Shown: one piece after another, positions 23,829 through 33,076 of the stretch
How positions within the stretch are numbered: position 1 is the stretch's first letter
How the letters are laid out: every line of letters starts with the position of its first letter
Notes under the pieces: generated by a model
Databases searched by the model: none
What the model was told of the DNA's origin: nothing
What the model saw: only the letters and a program-made list of their open reading frames with translations
Program-made: the position numbers and the translations under genes
Assembly: GCA_019429385.1 (NCBI GenBank)
Contig: JAHYIS010000028.1
Coordinates: forward strand, 1 to 35,894
DNA length: 35,894 nt
Source of the DNA: ANME-2 cluster archaeon
Lineage (GTDB): Archaea; Halobacteriota; Methanosarcinia; Methanosarcinales; Methanocomedenaceae
Direction: 5' to 3'

Positions 23829-24629
23829 TTATTCCTCTTTTCCTTCTTTCTGGGATTCTGCTTTTACATCGGTTGACTTATCACCAGAATCCTTATCGTC
23901 AGAATGGGAATCCAATACTCTCTTGACATAATCGGCAACTTCCTGGGGTTCAAGTTTCTTAAACTGCTTTGATTGCAGTTCTACAACACCAACTTCTATG
24001 GTAGATGCATCGAACCTTCCTTCAGTGGTATTGTGTAAAGCCTCAAGACCCAGTATTATGGCAGCATCGAGTTTGATGTCATCAGAATATTTTTCCTCAA
24101 AGACTTCCATTACCTCTGCCCGGCCTGCACCAATACCCGTGGCCTTGTATTCCAGCAGTGCACCGCTGGGGTCGGTTTCGAAGAGCCTTGCTTCGCTATC
24201 CTCAACACCGGCTATCAAAAGAGCTGTACCGAAAGGCCTTACGCCACCATACTGGGTATATGTCTGTTTGAAATCGCAAATTTTCTTAGACAGGACTTCT
24301 ACCCCTATGGGTTCGTCATACGATACTTTGTTAACCTGTGCTTCTACTCTCGCCCTGTCTATCAGAGCCCTGGCATCGGCTACTAAACCTGAGGTCGCAG
24401 CTCCCATGTGGTCATCTATCTGGAATATCTTTTCAATAGATTCTGCCACCAGCAGTTTGCTTGTCACTCGCTTATCCACAAGCAGTGCAACGCCGTCAAC
24501 GGCTTTTACCCCCACGGCAGTGGTGCCCCGCTTAACAGCTTCGCGGGCATATTCGACCTGGAACAACCTTCCGTCAGGACTAAACACCGTGATAGCCCTG
24601 TCATAGCCCATTTGTGGTGCCATCTGCAT
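23829..24629 (-). CDS. psmA: Proteasome subunit alpha
   Basis: A 266-residue subunit of the outer rings of the 20S proteasome, forming the gate and the docking site for ATPases. It begins [21 protein letters not shown], then [21 protein letters not shown], the hallmark N-terminal gate and H0 helix. [23 protein letters not shown] and [17 protein letters not shown] follow. The C-terminus is an acidic, Lys/Ser-rich tail ([13 protein letters not shown]) ending KEGKEE. I choose the ATG at 24629 since GGAG lies about 10 bases upstream; an upstream TTG at 24638 is too close to that site. It starts 1 base after the rnp2 stop. Confidence 0.96.
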   Translation of the reverse strand: MQMAPQMGYDRAITVFSPDGRLFQVEYAREAVKRGTTAVGVKAVDGVALLVDKRVTSKLLVAESIEKIFQIDDHMGAATSGLVADARALIDRARVEAQVNKVSYDEPIGVEVLSKKICDFKQTYTQYGGVRPFGTALLIAGVEDSEARLFETDPSGALLEYKATGIGAGRAEVMEVFEEKYSDDIKLDAAIILGLEALHNTTEGRFDASTIEVGVVELQSKQFKKLEPQEVADYVKRVLDSHSDDKDSGDKSTDVKAESQKEGKEE

Positions 24630-24630
24630 A

Positions 24631-25185
24631 TTATTCAATCTCCTTATATGTTAAATCAAAAACCGTTATACCAAAATATCTGGTATCTGAATTATTTAGT
24701 GTTTCTTCATAGTGAGAGGTGTCGGGTAATATATCCATTTCGTTGTTAACCCTTCGGATAATCTTGCCTGAAATCGCCAAGTTGGCTATGAAAAATTCAC
24801 ACTCTTCCAATTCTGCGGTTCTTTCTCTTTCTGGTTCGACCTGCTTTATGTCTTTGATTAGTAAATAGTTTTGGGTTGTTGCACGTACTGTGCCCGAAAC
24901 CCCAAGAACTTTTATCCTCACCCGTACACCCTTAACGGATGAAACTGATGCCATTATACCCCTTACCTCCCAGACCTTGTTTGCAGCACATTGCATGATG
25001 CCACTGCATTCGTCAAAAGCCAGCAAGCGCATACCCAGTTCACTGCTACCGACATCACCAATAAGCGCTATTGCCGCGATGTTCAGCTCATATATAAGCT
25101 CACGCCGGGAAATTTCGTCTTCAGACGCTAGTGAAAAAGCCAGGTAGCGTTTTGATTCACGCAAGGTGGGGGGTAATATCTTCAT
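24631..25185 (-). CDS. rnp2: Ribonuclease P protein component 2 (Pop5)
   Basis: A 184-residue Pop5-like subunit of archaeal RNase P, which matures tRNA 5' ends together with the RNA subunit; Pop5 pairs with Rpp30. The N-terminus [20 protein letters not shown] is the family signature, followed by [28 protein letters not shown] and [32 protein letters not shown]. The region after about residue 120 is an extension beyond many homologues ([15 protein letters not shown] and a tail with [11 protein letters not shown]). Its start overlaps the rnp3 stop by 4 bases, so the two partners are coupled. Confidence 0.88.
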   Translation of the reverse strand: MKILPPTLRESKRYLAFSLASEDEISRRELIYELNIAAIALIGDVGSSELGMRLLAFDECSGIMQCAANKVWEVRGIMASVSSVKGVRVRIKVLGVSGTVRATTQNYLLIKDIKQVEPERERTAELEECEFFIANLAISGKIIRRVNNEMDILPDTSHYEETLNNSDTRYFGITVFDLTYKEIE

Positions 25186-25895
25186 TCCACTACCTCCACG
25201 CCTTCCATGATCCGGTTGCGGTCTGTATTACGCCTGATAATACTTTGCGGCACTATCGAAAGTGAATGCAGTGCTTCATCCTGTGTCATTCCAAAGAACA
25301 TGGCCAGTGCCATCATCTCCCTTGGGGTGCGCAGGTCGTAATGGGACCTGGCATTGCTGGTTATGACCATGGGTACGCCATGTTTCCTGGCAAGCACGAG
25401 GTTTTGTCGCATAGCAGCCAGGACTTTGATCCTGCTACCGCCTCTTTGCATTATCAGTGCATCCATATTGAAATCCACGGAAACACCGTTATCTGCAGCT
25501 GCCTTAGCAAGCACGTGGTTCAGGGGTTTCCCCTGAGCTGTGGGGTGGGCCAGGATGTCCACTTTTCCATTCTCGACTGCAGCACGGTTTATATCTTCAT
25601 TTCCCCCGCCGATGATGATAAAGTCCACATTCCCCCTCAACCTGTTTACTTCTTTGGTGAGTTTTGATACACTTTCTACCTGGATCTCGATACCCGTATA
25701 TACTTCAAAGTTTTTGAGAGCCGGATGGGGAATATCATGTTTGTGAAGGGTGTTGTTCCTGTTGAAAGAGGTCAGGCAAATTCCTGAATATCCCAGATCA
25801 TTTGCTTCCAGTGCCAACCTGGACGGGGAATCTGCACAGTCGGGGAGGGAGTGAACATTTAAATCGTAGAATCTTGATCGCTTTAATACACCCAT
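25182..25895 (-). CDS. rnp3: Ribonuclease P protein component 3 (Rpp30)
   Basis: A 237-residue Rpp30-like, PHP/TIM-barrel-fold subunit of RNase P that pairs with Pop5 and activates the RNA. Motifs are FYDLNVHSLPDCADSP, LEANDLGYSGICLTSFN, VYTGIEIQVESVSKL, VDILAHPTAQGKPLNHVLAKAAADNGVSVDFN and GVPMVITSNARSHYDLRTPREM. It starts 2 bases after the COG1325 stop and overlaps rnp2. The length is normal. The other RNase P proteins and RNA are not in this window. Confidence 0.93.
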   Translation of the reverse strand: MGVLKRSRFYDLNVHSLPDCADSPSRLALEANDLGYSGICLTSFNRNNTLHKHDIPHPALKNFEVYTGIEIQVESVSKLTKEVNRLRGNVDFIIIGGGNEDINRAAVENGKVDILAHPTAQGKPLNHVLAKAAADNGVSVDFNMDALIMQRGGSRIKVLAAMRQNLVLARKHGVPMVITSNARSHYDLRTPREMMALAMFFGMTQDEALHSLSIVPQSIIRRNTDRNRIMEGVEVVE

Positions 25896-25897
25896 GG

Positions 25898-26353
25898 TCA
25901 GTCCTCTTTGCCAAACATTTCCCTGGCCGCTTCAATTGCAGCTTCGCGCCTGGCCGGATATACTTCAATCTTGATTCTTAAAAGCACGGCATCTGATGAG
26001 CTGGTTATTACCAGTTTGCCATGGTATGCTTCCTGTTTGTCAAACCGTATGAACAGGTTGCAATCATCATCCACCCTGCGTGGCAGTTCATTGATGAGTC
26101 TCTCTATGCCGGCAACTCCCAGGTTTTGCCTGATAAGGTCAGTTATATACTGGCAGTCTTTTTTCTTTTTCACTTCAGCTTCCATTACGATAATAGGATT
26201 ACCATGATACCCTTGTGCAACGGTTTCGTGAACTATGTCAGAACCATCCTTTTCGGAATCATACGACGGGAGAAATAAATCCAGGGCTGACCTGACCTTT
26301 TCCGGGTCTTCCGTTGCCTGGGCAGTGGTTCGCAGGGCGATATAATGCATCAT
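25898..26353 (-). CDS. COG1325 / DUF54-type RNA-binding protein (predicted exosome-associated)
   Basis: A 151-residue protein. Visible features are YIALRTTAQATEDPEKVRSALDLFLP, an Ile/Val strand PIIVMEAEVKKKKDC, LINELPRRVDDDCNLFIRFDKQEAY and the closing LRIKIEVYPARREAAIEAAREMF. This family sits between L15e and the RNase P genes in many euryarchaea and was predicted from context to bind RNA and assist the exosome. I know of no demonstrated activity. There are two adjacent Met codons at the start (26353 and 26350) and no clear Shine-Dalgarno site. Confidence 0.85.
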   Translation of the reverse strand: MMHYIALRTTAQATEDPEKVRSALDLFLPSYDSEKDGSDIVHETVAQGYHGNPIIVMEAEVKKKKDCQYITDLIRQNLGVAGIERLINELPRRVDDDCNLFIRFDKQEAYHGKLVITSSSDAVLLRIKIEVYPARREAAIEAAREMFGKED

Positions 26354-26411
26354 GCTTGAAGCTAATTGATGCTAAAACACATAAAAATGAAAGGACGTGA
26401 GGTGGATAACC

Positions 26412-27002
26412 TCACTTTCCAATATTGCCCCGGGACCTGATACTGGGTCTGTTCTTCTCAGTACCATTACCCCGTTTGCGCTGACCTCTGCCTTTGATGC
26501 CGGCACTTGTCTTGCCCCTGAATACCCTGCCTTTCTGGGCCGGTTCGCACAGCCAGTTCAGGTTGGGGTCGCTCTTTATGACAGGGTGGCTGATATCCAC
26601 CATGATGATTTCGTACCATTTATGTTTGCCATCTTCTCCGACCCAGTACGAGTTAAGTACCTGCAGGTTGGGGAATCTGCGTGCTGCCCGCTCTTCTGCC
26701 ATGCGCTGGATGCTTTTGCCACGGGTGATTTTTGTCATACCCATGCGTTTGGTCCTGCGGCCCCTGATGTAACGTGATTTGCGTGCGCCACCGCGCCTGA
26801 TACTCACCCTTGCCATGACGATACCCTGCTTGGCCTTGTAGCCAAGACCCCGGGCGCGGTCAAGGCGGGTGGGTTTTTCTATCCTCTGTACCGATGCTTC
26901 ACGTCTCCATTCCTGGAGTCTGTGCCATCTCAGTTCGTGTACATACGTCTCATCAGGATTTTTCCAGGCGTCCCTGATGTAACCATACATTGATTTTGCC
27001 AT
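26412..27002 (-). CDS. rpl15e: 50S ribosomal protein L15e
   Basis: A 196-residue basic ribosomal protein of the large subunit. It starts [20 protein letters not shown], and continues with [37 protein letters not shown] as family blocks ([17 protein letters not shown]), VRIRRGG-like [19 protein letters not shown] and [22 protein letters not shown] use the Met at 27002; an upstream in-frame Met 12 codons earlier would add [12 protein letters not shown], which is not family-like. It is the first gene of the superoperon and is preceded by a long, hairpin-containing leader. Confidence 0.95.
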   Translation of the reverse strand: MAKSMYGYIRDAWKNPDETYVHELRWHRLQEWRREASVQRIEKPTRLDRARGLGYKAKQGIVMARVSIRRGGARKSRYIRGRRTKRMGMTKITRGKSIQRMAEERAARRFPNLQVLNSYWVGEDGKHKWYEIIMVDISHPVIKSDPNLNWLCEPAQKGRVFRGKTSAGIKGRGQRKRGNGTEKNRPSIRSRGNIGK

Positions 27003-27281
27003 GTTTCGTAATCTCCAAATAGTGTGTCCATGTTTCACGGTTCAGCCCACGGGGGCCACATCCCTGCGGGACGTATCCCGCCAATGAAACCGGCATGTTT
27101 TGTGGGGCTTATAGATACGTTAATGGGTAATAAAGGTTGGGGAAGCCATATCTTTATAAAAAATTCCGGCACTAATCCTAAAGCATATTTAGAATACTGT
27201 CCCGAAATTCAAGATATTCACACGATGTTAAAGAGAACTACAATTATTTGCATGGGCATTGATTGCGCAGATAACCTTTAT
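27003..27281 (-). promoter_or_regulatory. Promoter and structured leader upstream of the L15e superoperon
   Basis: A TATA-like box, TTTTTTATAAAG on the minus strand, lies around 27151-27162, about 150 bases from the L15e start. The intervening leader includes a perfect 6-bp hairpin GCGGGA/TCCCGC with loop CGTA (27066-27081), flanked by complementary AGCCCAC and GTGGGGCT segments about 60 bases apart. A long structured leader before a ribosomal protein gene invites regulation, but this is unproven. The rest of the gap to 27281 is featureless. Confidence 0.4.
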
Positions 27282-28244
27282 TCAAACATAGGTAAGCGGA
27301 TGGTACTCCATCCTTTCCCCGCAACCGGAACACTCAGCAAAACCGCTATGGGGAATTACCGTAACCTCCTTTGAACATTTTGTGCAGACGATAGAATCCC
27401 CTATCTTTAGCCGCTCTTCCACTACCGCAAGTATCCTGTGTGCTGTCCGGAAGATATGCTCCCTGTACCGGGTAGCAATATAATAACTGACCAGAGCCAG
27501 CAATATTCCCCCAACCAGGTCAGTTATCCAGTGGATGCCAAGGTACAATGTTGAGAACAGGATGGCAAGAGTTGAAACAATAGAGAACACCTTGTATCTC
27601 TCAAGGTTTGTCCTGAACACAACGACCAGTGTTGCCATAATAGATAGTGCGGCATGCAGGCTGGGAAAATCATTGTCAAGAAGTGGGTCAGCTATCCTTA
27701 CCCCATGCTCGATGATGGGGCTCAGGTCATACAACAATGTAGAGACATTGGGGAGGGTATGTCCGGTAACAGCAATCGGTATAAAGATGTAGAAAGGAAA
27801 GGCTACAATGTATATTAGTATAAATGCAATGGTATATTCTTCAAGGGCATGCAGGTTGCGGGTATATATCAGGACAATGAACGTAAAAACCATCAGGAAA
27901 GAAAAGGCCATGAGATATACGAAGGCTGTAAGGTATGTTAGCAGGGGTGTTGCAAAACTCTGGAAATGGCTTACAAGATCGCCCTCTATCATAACAAGAT
28001 ATCCCGTATAATCTGCATTTACCCTCGGACCCAGGGCATTTACAATATATGACTGGGACTGCATAAGTATATAGACAAGGAATGCACAAACGAAAAATGG
28101 CCCGAATCCGATCAGGAACCTGCGCGGGGAAATACGGCCATATTGTTTCTTCACTTCCCCGGGAATAAGAAGACGAAACCCGGCCATTGTCATCAATGCA
28201 AGAAGCGGCAGCATAATCACGGTCATAAGATACGTCGAAGTCAT
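27282..28244 (-). CDS. PAP2/Aur1-like membrane phosphatase or transferase with C-terminal zinc ribbon
   Basis: A 320-residue polytopic membrane protein. PAP2 active-site motifs are DNDFPSLHAALS (PSxxH) and STLYLGIHWITDLVGG (SxxxxxHxxxD). Six or more hydrophobic helices are visible, as in the Aur1/Ipt1-like inositol phosphotransferase branch, so it may remove or transfer phosphate groups on isoprenoid lipids. After the last helix a soluble tail carries CTKCSKEV and CSGCGERM, a CxxC...CxxC zinc ribbon. I choose the start at 28244 because AGGAGGAT lies 3 bases upstream; longer upstream starts would overlap purA. It is divergent from purA. Confidence 0.8.
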   Translation of the reverse strand: MTSTYLMTVIMLPLLALMTMAGFRLLIPGEVKKQYGRISPRRFLIGFGPFFVCAFLVYILMQSQSYIVNALGPRVNADYTGYLVMIEGDLVSHFQSFATPLLTYLTAFVYLMAFSFLMVFTFIVLIYTRNLHALEEYTIAFILIYIVAFPFYIFIPIAVTGHTLPNVSTLLYDLSPIIEHGVRIADPLLDNDFPSLHAALSIMATLVVVFRTNLERYKVFSIVSTLAILFSTLYLGIHWITDLVGGILLALVSYYIATRYREHIFRTAHRILAVVEERLKIGDSIVCTKCSKEVTVIPHSGFAECSGCGERMEYHPLTYV

Positions 28245-28353
28245 TCCATCCTCCTGAACTGCTTCTATTAAATCGTCGAATATTAAGGTTTGTGCAATTC
28301 CCCCCTGAAAAATCAAAATCTTATTATCTAATAATCTCATTATACGTGGCATT
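28245..28353. promoter_or_regulatory. Divergent promoter region between the PAP2 gene and purA
   Basis: A 109-base gap. On the minus strand AGGAGGAT (complement of 28248-28255) serves the PAP2 gene. On the plus strand an AT-rich box around 28317-28332 lies near 25-30 bases from the purA ATG, suggesting a leaderless purA transcript, since no Shine-Dalgarno site is visible there. Confidence 0.35.
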
Positions 28354-29625
28354 ATGTTCACCATAATTACAGGTTCCCAGTTCGGGGATGAAGGTAAGGG
28401 CAAGATCGTTGACCTCATGGCAGGGCAATATGACCTCATCGTGCGATTCCAGGGCGGCGATAACGCAGGTCATACCGTAGTCGTGAACGGTAAAATATAC
28501 AAGTTACACCTCACCCCATCTGGTGTCCTGTACAATGCCAGGTTACTCATCGGCCCCGGTACCGTACTGAATCCCCAGACCCTTGCCCGGGAACTTGATA
28601 CCCTTGCAGCGGACGGTACCATGGTAGACGAAAAGAAGCTGGGCATAGATGCAAAGACCAGTATCATCATGCCGTACCATGTGGAACTTGACGGCCTGGG
28701 CGAGTCGGCACGCACAGAGAAGATAGGTACCACCAAACGGGGTATCGGCTATGCTTATATTGACAAGGTTGCACGGGACGAAATACAGATGGCAGACCTG
28801 GCCGACGAGGTGCGGCTGCGCAAGCGGCTCAAAGAACTATCTCCCTTAAAAGCGGCCCAGATACAGAGTATGGGCGGAGATCCCCATATCATGGAAGACG
28901 AGTCCTGGATCAGACAGTATATAGAACTGGGTCGCAGGTTCGCACCTTATATCGCCGATGTATCCCATGAAGTTAACACCGCCCTTGATGCAGGTAAGAA
29001 CGTGCTTGCAGAGGGCGCCCAGGGTGCATTCCTTGACGTGATACACGGCACCCAGAAATTCGTAACTTCATCTTCATGTATCGCAGGTTCTGCCTGTGCT
29101 AATCTGGGCGTGGGACCCACACGGGTGGATGAAGTGCTGGGAATTGTCAAGGCCTACATCACCCGCGTGGGTGAAGGGCCACTACCCACCGAACTTCTGG
29201 ACACGACGGGAGAACAGATACAAAAAGCAGGTGGTGAATTCGGCACAACCACTGGCCGTCCAAGACGCTGTGGCTGGTTCGACCTGCCGCTGGCTAAAAA
29301 ATCAGTAGCACTTAACGGTTATACTCATATAGCACTGACCAAACTCGACGTGCTGTCCAATATACACCCCCTGAGGATCTGCATGGCATACGAACTGGAT
29401 GGCGTAAGACTGGATTATCCGCCTGAATCCACATCTGACCTGGCCCGCTGCAAACCTGTGTATGAAAACCTGGATGGCTGGGACGAAGACCTTACAGGCA
29501 TTCTGGCCATGGACGACCTGCCAGCTGCTGCCCGTGAATATGTAGATAAACTTGAGTCCCTCATGGGTGTTCCATTCAGATATATATCAGTGGGACCGGG
29601 AAGGGAACAGACATTTATAAAATGA
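28354..29625 (+). CDS. purA: Adenylosuccinate synthetase
   Basis: A 423-residue enzyme converting IMP, GTP and aspartate to adenylosuccinate, the first committed step to AMP. Motifs are FTIITGSQFGDEGKGKIVD (P-loop), VRFQGGDNAGHTVVV (IMP-binding), GTTKRGIGYAYIDKVAR, EGAQGAFLDVIHGTQKFVTSS, GVGPTRVDEVLGIVKAYITRVGEGPLPTEL, TTGRPRRCGWFDLPL and TKLDVLSN near the C-terminus. The length is that of bacterial and Methanosarcina-type enzymes, not the short form of some thermophilic archaea. It is followed by cdc48 after 29 bases; purC is elsewhere in the window. Confidence 0.97.
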   Translation: MFTIITGSQFGDEGKGKIVDLMAGQYDLIVRFQGGDNAGHTVVVNGKIYKLHLTPSGVLYNARLLIGPGTVLNPQTLARELDTLAADGTMVDEKKLGIDAKTSIIMPYHVELDGLGESARTEKIGTTKRGIGYAYIDKVARDEIQMADLADEVRLRKRLKELSPLKAAQIQSMGGDPHIMEDESWIRQYIELGRRFAPYIADVSHEVNTALDAGKNVLAEGAQGAFLDVIHGTQKFVTSSSCIAGSACANLGVGPTRVDEVLGIVKAYITRVGEGPLPTELLDTTGEQIQKAGGEFGTTTGRPRRCGWFDLPLAKKSVALNGYTHIALTKLDVLSNIHPLRICMAYELDGVRLDYPPESTSDLARCKPVYENLDGWDEDLTGILAMDDLPAAAREYVDKLESLMGVPFRYISVGPGREQTFIK

Positions 29626-29654
29626 TTGCCAATATTTAGTATGGGATTTGTGGA

Positions 29655-31943
29655 ATGGACTCTTTGAGCAGTGATGTTGTTGAACCCATCAAGTTGAAGG
29701 TAGCGGAGGCTGACCAGAGGGATGTGGGAAAGGGCGTGGTGCGTATCGATGAGAAGAACCGCACGAAATTAGGCATCAATGTTTTTGATGTCCTGGAGAT
29801 AAAGGGGGATAGGGTTACTTCTGCTATCGTGGGCCGGGCATATCCTGCCGATGAAGGAATGGATATCATTCGCATGGACGGCCTGACACGGACCAATGCC
29901 AGGACCGGTATCGGGGAATTTGTGGACGTGAAAAAGGCCCAATGGTATGAAGCCCGGAAAGTAACTCTCGCTCCAGTTGCCAATAATATCAGGATATTTG
30001 CTCCCAGCGATAGCCTTCGGGTCATATTCCAGCACAAGACCGTGAGCAAAGGAGATATAATCTCTTCAACCAGTTTGCGTAAGCAACGGTATGAAACACT
30101 GGCAGGAGACACGGTGCTTGACGATATCCTGCACGGCTTTTTAGGTGGTCCTTCCTTTGGATTGGGTGAGATTAAACTGCAGGTGGTTTCTACAAATCCT
30201 GGCGGTATAGTCAAGATAACTGACATCACTGAGCTCGAAATGCTTCCCGAAGCAGTGGAATTCCCTGAACAGGTTATTCCCGAGGTCATGTATGAAGACC
30301 TGGGCGGCATCAAACCCGCGCTGACCCGGGTGAGGGAAATTATTGAACTCCCCCTCAAACATCCCGAACTGTTCAGCAGGCTGGGTATTGAGCCGCCCAG
30401 AGGTGTACTGCTTCACGGTCCGCCCGGCACTGGCAAGACAATGCTGGCCAAGGCAGTGGCCAATGAGTCCAATGTGTATTTTATTACTATAAACGGGCCC
30501 GAGATCGTAAGCAAATATTACGGTGAGAGCGAACAGCGTCTTCGCGAGGTGTTCGATGAAGCTGAAAAGAACGCACCCAGTATCGTGTTCATTGATGAGA
30601 TAGATTCCATTGCTCCCAAGCGGGCAGAGGTTACGGGTGAGGTGGAGCGCAGGGTGGTGGCGCAGTTACTGTCTTTGATGGACGGCCTGAAGTCACGCAA
30701 GAATGTTATTGTCATCGGCGCCACGAACCGGCCAGAGGCATTAGATATGGCACTGCGGCGGCCTGGCCGGTTCGACAGAGAGGTCGAGCTGCGGGTCCCT
30801 GATACCGAAGGACGGCTCGAGATATTCCAGATTCATACCAGGGGTATGCCGCTTACTCCTGATGCCGACCTGAACCAGCTTGCGGAAATATCGTACGGGT
30901 TTGTAGGGGCCGATATCGCAGCATTGGTCAGGGAGGCGGCCATGAATGCACTGCGCAGAGTACTGCCTGATATTGACCTGGAACAACAGGAGATACCAAA
31001 GGAAGTGCTTGAAAAACTCCAGGTGACCTTGAATGATTTTGAGGAGGCCATGAAAGAGGTGCAGCCTTCGGCACTCAGAGAGATACTCTTTGAAATACCC
31101 AATGTAACCTGGGACGATATCGGCGGTCTTGGTGATGTTAAAGAGCAACTGCGCGAGGCTGTGGAATGGCCTCTTCGTTTCGGGGCATCATTCAGGCGTA
31201 TCGGTGTTGAATCGTCAAGAGGCATTCTGCTGTACGGCCCCCCTGGCACGGGTAAGACCATGCTGGCAAAGGCTATTGCAAACGAATCAGATGCTAATTT
31301 CATCACTGCCAAGGGCAGCGACCTGCTGTCCAAGTGGTACGGGGAAAGTGAGAAACATATTGCTGAGGTGTTCAAGCGCGCCCGCCAGGTGGCGCCTGCC
31401 ATAGTGTTCCTGGACGAGCTGGACGCATTGGCGCCTATCAGGGGGGCTGCTGCCGGTGAACCCCAGGTGACGGAGCGGATCGTGAACCAGCTGCTCTCTG
31501 AGCTGGACGGGCTGGAGGAACTGCGGGGCGTGGTGGTGATTGGCGCCACGAACCGGCCTGATATCATTGACCCGGCATTGATAAGGCCGGGGAGGTTCGA
31601 TGAACTTATCATGGTACCTGTGCCTGACAAAATTACGAGGAAAAAGATATTCCAGGTACATACCAGGAAAATGGCACTGGACAGGGACATTGATATCGAT
31701 ACCCTGGTAGAACTGACTGACGAATACACAGGTGCCGATATTGCAGCAGTCTGTAAAAAGGCGGGTAAGTTCGCTTTGCGCGAGAATATGGATTGCGAGT
31801 GTGTCAGTCAAAAACATTTCATTGCCGCCGTTGAGGATACAGGACCCAGTGTAACACCTGATACGATGAAGTATTACGAGAGCCTGAAATCCGAATTACG
31901 CAAGAAACGCTCAAAACAGATAGAGTCCGGAATATACGTTTAG
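29655..31943 (+). CDS. cdc48: CDC48/VCP AAA+ ATPase
   Basis: A 762-residue double-ring AAA+ unfoldase. The N domain (1-190) has [21 protein letters not shown]1 has [21 protein letters not shown], Walker [18 protein letters not shown], Walker [12 protein letters not shown] and sensor/Arg-finger region [14 protein letters not shown]2 has [22 protein letters not shown], Walker [18 protein letters not shown], Walker [12 protein letters not shown] and [16 protein letters not shown]. It ends SGIYV, where I-Y-V fits the HbYX motif used by archaeal ATPases to dock on and open the 20S proteasome, whose alpha subunit is also encoded in this window. Confidence 0.96.
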   Translation: MDSLSSDVVEPIKLKVAEADQRDVGKGVVRIDEKNRTKLGINVFDVLEIKGDRVTSAIVGRAYPADEGMDIIRMDGLTRTNARTGIGEFVDVKKAQWYEARKVTLAPVANNIRIFAPSDSLRVIFQHKTVSKGDIISSTSLRKQRYETLAGDTVLDDILHGFLGGPSFGLGEIKLQVVSTNPGGIVKITDITELEMLPEAVEFPEQVIPEVMYEDLGGIKPALTRVREIIELPLKHPELFSRLGIEPPRGVLLHGPPGTGKTMLAKAVANESNVYFITINGPEIVSKYYGESEQRLREVFDEAEKNAPSIVFIDEIDSIAPKRAEVTGEVERRVVAQLLSLMDGLKSRKNVIVIGATNRPEALDMALRRPGRFDREVELRVPDTEGRLEIFQIHTRGMPLTPDADLNQLAEISYGFVGADIAALVREAAMNALRRVLPDIDLEQQEIPKEVLEKLQVTLNDFEEAMKEVQPSALREILFEIPNVTWDDIGGLGDVKEQLREAVEWPLRFGASFRRIGVESSRGILLYGPPGTGKTMLAKAIANESDANFITAKGSDLLSKWYGESEKHIAEVFKRARQVAPAIVFLDELDALAPIRGAAAGEPQVTERIVNQLLSELDGLEELRGVVVIGATNRPDIIDPALIRPGRFDELIMVPVPDKITRKKIFQVHTRKMALDRDIDIDTLVELTDEYTGADIAAVCKKAGKFALRENMDCECVSQKHFIAAVEDTGPSVTPDTMKYYESLKSELRKKRSKQIESGIYV

Positions 31944-31959
31944 CGTCACGGGGAGCATT

Positions 31960-32970
31960 ATGATACATGAAGCAGTACTGTTCGACAGGCTGGAGAACGG
32001 TAAGGTACAGTGCCACGTTTGCGCGCATGAGTGTACGATCGCAAAAGGCAGGTCAGGTATTTGCGGCGTCAGAGAGAACCGGGACGGCACTTTGTTCACC
32101 CTGATTTACAATACCGTCTCCAGCGAGGCTGTTGACCCTATCGAAAAAAAGCCCCTGTACCATTTCCTGCCCGGGACGCTCAGTTATTCCCAGGGTACAA
32201 TCGGGTGCAATTTCAGGTGTAAGCATTGCCAGAACTGGACCATCTCACAGGTAAGCCTGGAGAATGCATATACCAGCGAGATTACGCCAGATGAGTCAGT
32301 GGCACGGGCTGTGGGTGCGGGGTGCGCCAGCATGTCCTGGACCTACAATGAGCCTACCATCTGGCACGAGTTCACTCATGATTCTGCAAGACTGGCCCAC
32401 GAAGCAGGCCTCAAGACCGTATACGTGACCAACGGCTATATTACCGAGGAGGCATTGCGGGATATCTCCCCGCACCTGGATGCTTTCAGGGTGGATATCA
32501 AGTCTTTCAGGGATGAGTTTTACCGGAAAGTGTGCGGAGCACACCTGCAGCCAGTACTGGATTCGGCTGTAGTGGCACGGGAGCTGGGCATGCATATCGA
32601 GGTGGTCAATCTTATCATCCCCGGCCAGAATGATGATCCTGCAGAAACACTGGCTCTTATCGAATGGGTCCGGGATAACCTGGGTATCCAGACCCCGGTC
32701 CATTTCACGAGGTTCCACCCCATGTACAAAATGGAGGATGCTTCACCTACGCCTATAATTACTCTTGAGAAGGCATGGCAGATGGCAAAGGATGCGGGCC
32801 TGGAGTATCCGTATGTAGGTAATGTGGCAGGGCACGAGTTTGAGAACACGTACTGTCCGGACTGCAGGACATTGCTCATTGACAGGTCCGGGTATCGTAT
32901 TGTGGGGAATGTCATCACACAGGATACTACGTGCCCGAAATGCGGATACAGCATTTCGATTGTTATGTAG
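31960..32970 (+). CDS. amrS: AmmeMemoRadiSam-type radical SAM protein (AmrS)
   Basis: A 336-residue radical SAM enzyme. An N-terminal cysteine cluster is CHVCAHECTIAKGRSGICGVRENRDG in outline (CxxCxxxC...C). The catalytic cluster is CNFRCKHCQNW (CxxxCxxC). SYSQGTIGC, SWTYNEPTIWHEF, YVTNGYITEEALRDISPHLDAFRVDIKSF and HFTRFHPMYKM follow in the order typical of the PflA-like COG1180 group. The C-terminus is a CxxC...CxxC zinc ribbon (CPDC, CPKC). The AmmeMemoRadiSam family is conserved in archaea; its activity in this organism is unknown. It lies 16 bases after cdc48, so cotranscription is likely. Neither the Memo nor the AMMECR1 partner is here. Confidence 0.9.
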   Translation: MIHEAVLFDRLENGKVQCHVCAHECTIAKGRSGICGVRENRDGTLFTLIYNTVSSEAVDPIEKKPLYHFLPGTLSYSQGTIGCNFRCKHCQNWTISQVSLENAYTSEITPDESVARAVGAGCASMSWTYNEPTIWHEFTHDSARLAHEAGLKTVYVTNGYITEEALRDISPHLDAFRVDIKSFRDEFYRKVCGAHLQPVLDSAVVARELGMHIEVVNLIIPGQNDDPAETLALIEWVRDNLGIQTPVHFTRFHPMYKMEDASPTPIITLEKAWQMAKDAGLEYPYVGNVAGHEFENTYCPDCRTLLIDRSGYRIVGNVITQDTTCPKCGYSISIVM

Positions 32971-33076
32971 TACAGTGTAAATTGGTCCGGCATCATTTTC
33001 CATGAAACGTCAAGCAAAGAATGGTTCATACCATCCTTGTTAAGGAAGACTATTTATTAAAGGATGTCTTAACTAA

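Noticed and set aside
23304-24606. Two plus-strand open frames of about 190-200 codons across SBDS and psmA
   Set aside because: They are Ser/Ala-rich antisense shadows of conserved genes on the minus strand.
27024-27374. Plus-strand 116-codon open frame across the L15e leader and the PAP2 3' end
   Set aside because: It overlaps the end of the better supported PAP2 gene and the L15e promoter, has no recognisable motif, and its composition looks like antisense to a structured leader.
30833-31729. Minus-strand open frame of 298 codons inside cdc48
   Set aside because: It is antisense to the D1-D2 AAA+ domains, is Ser-rich and resembles no family; such frames arise from the codon bias of the sense gene.
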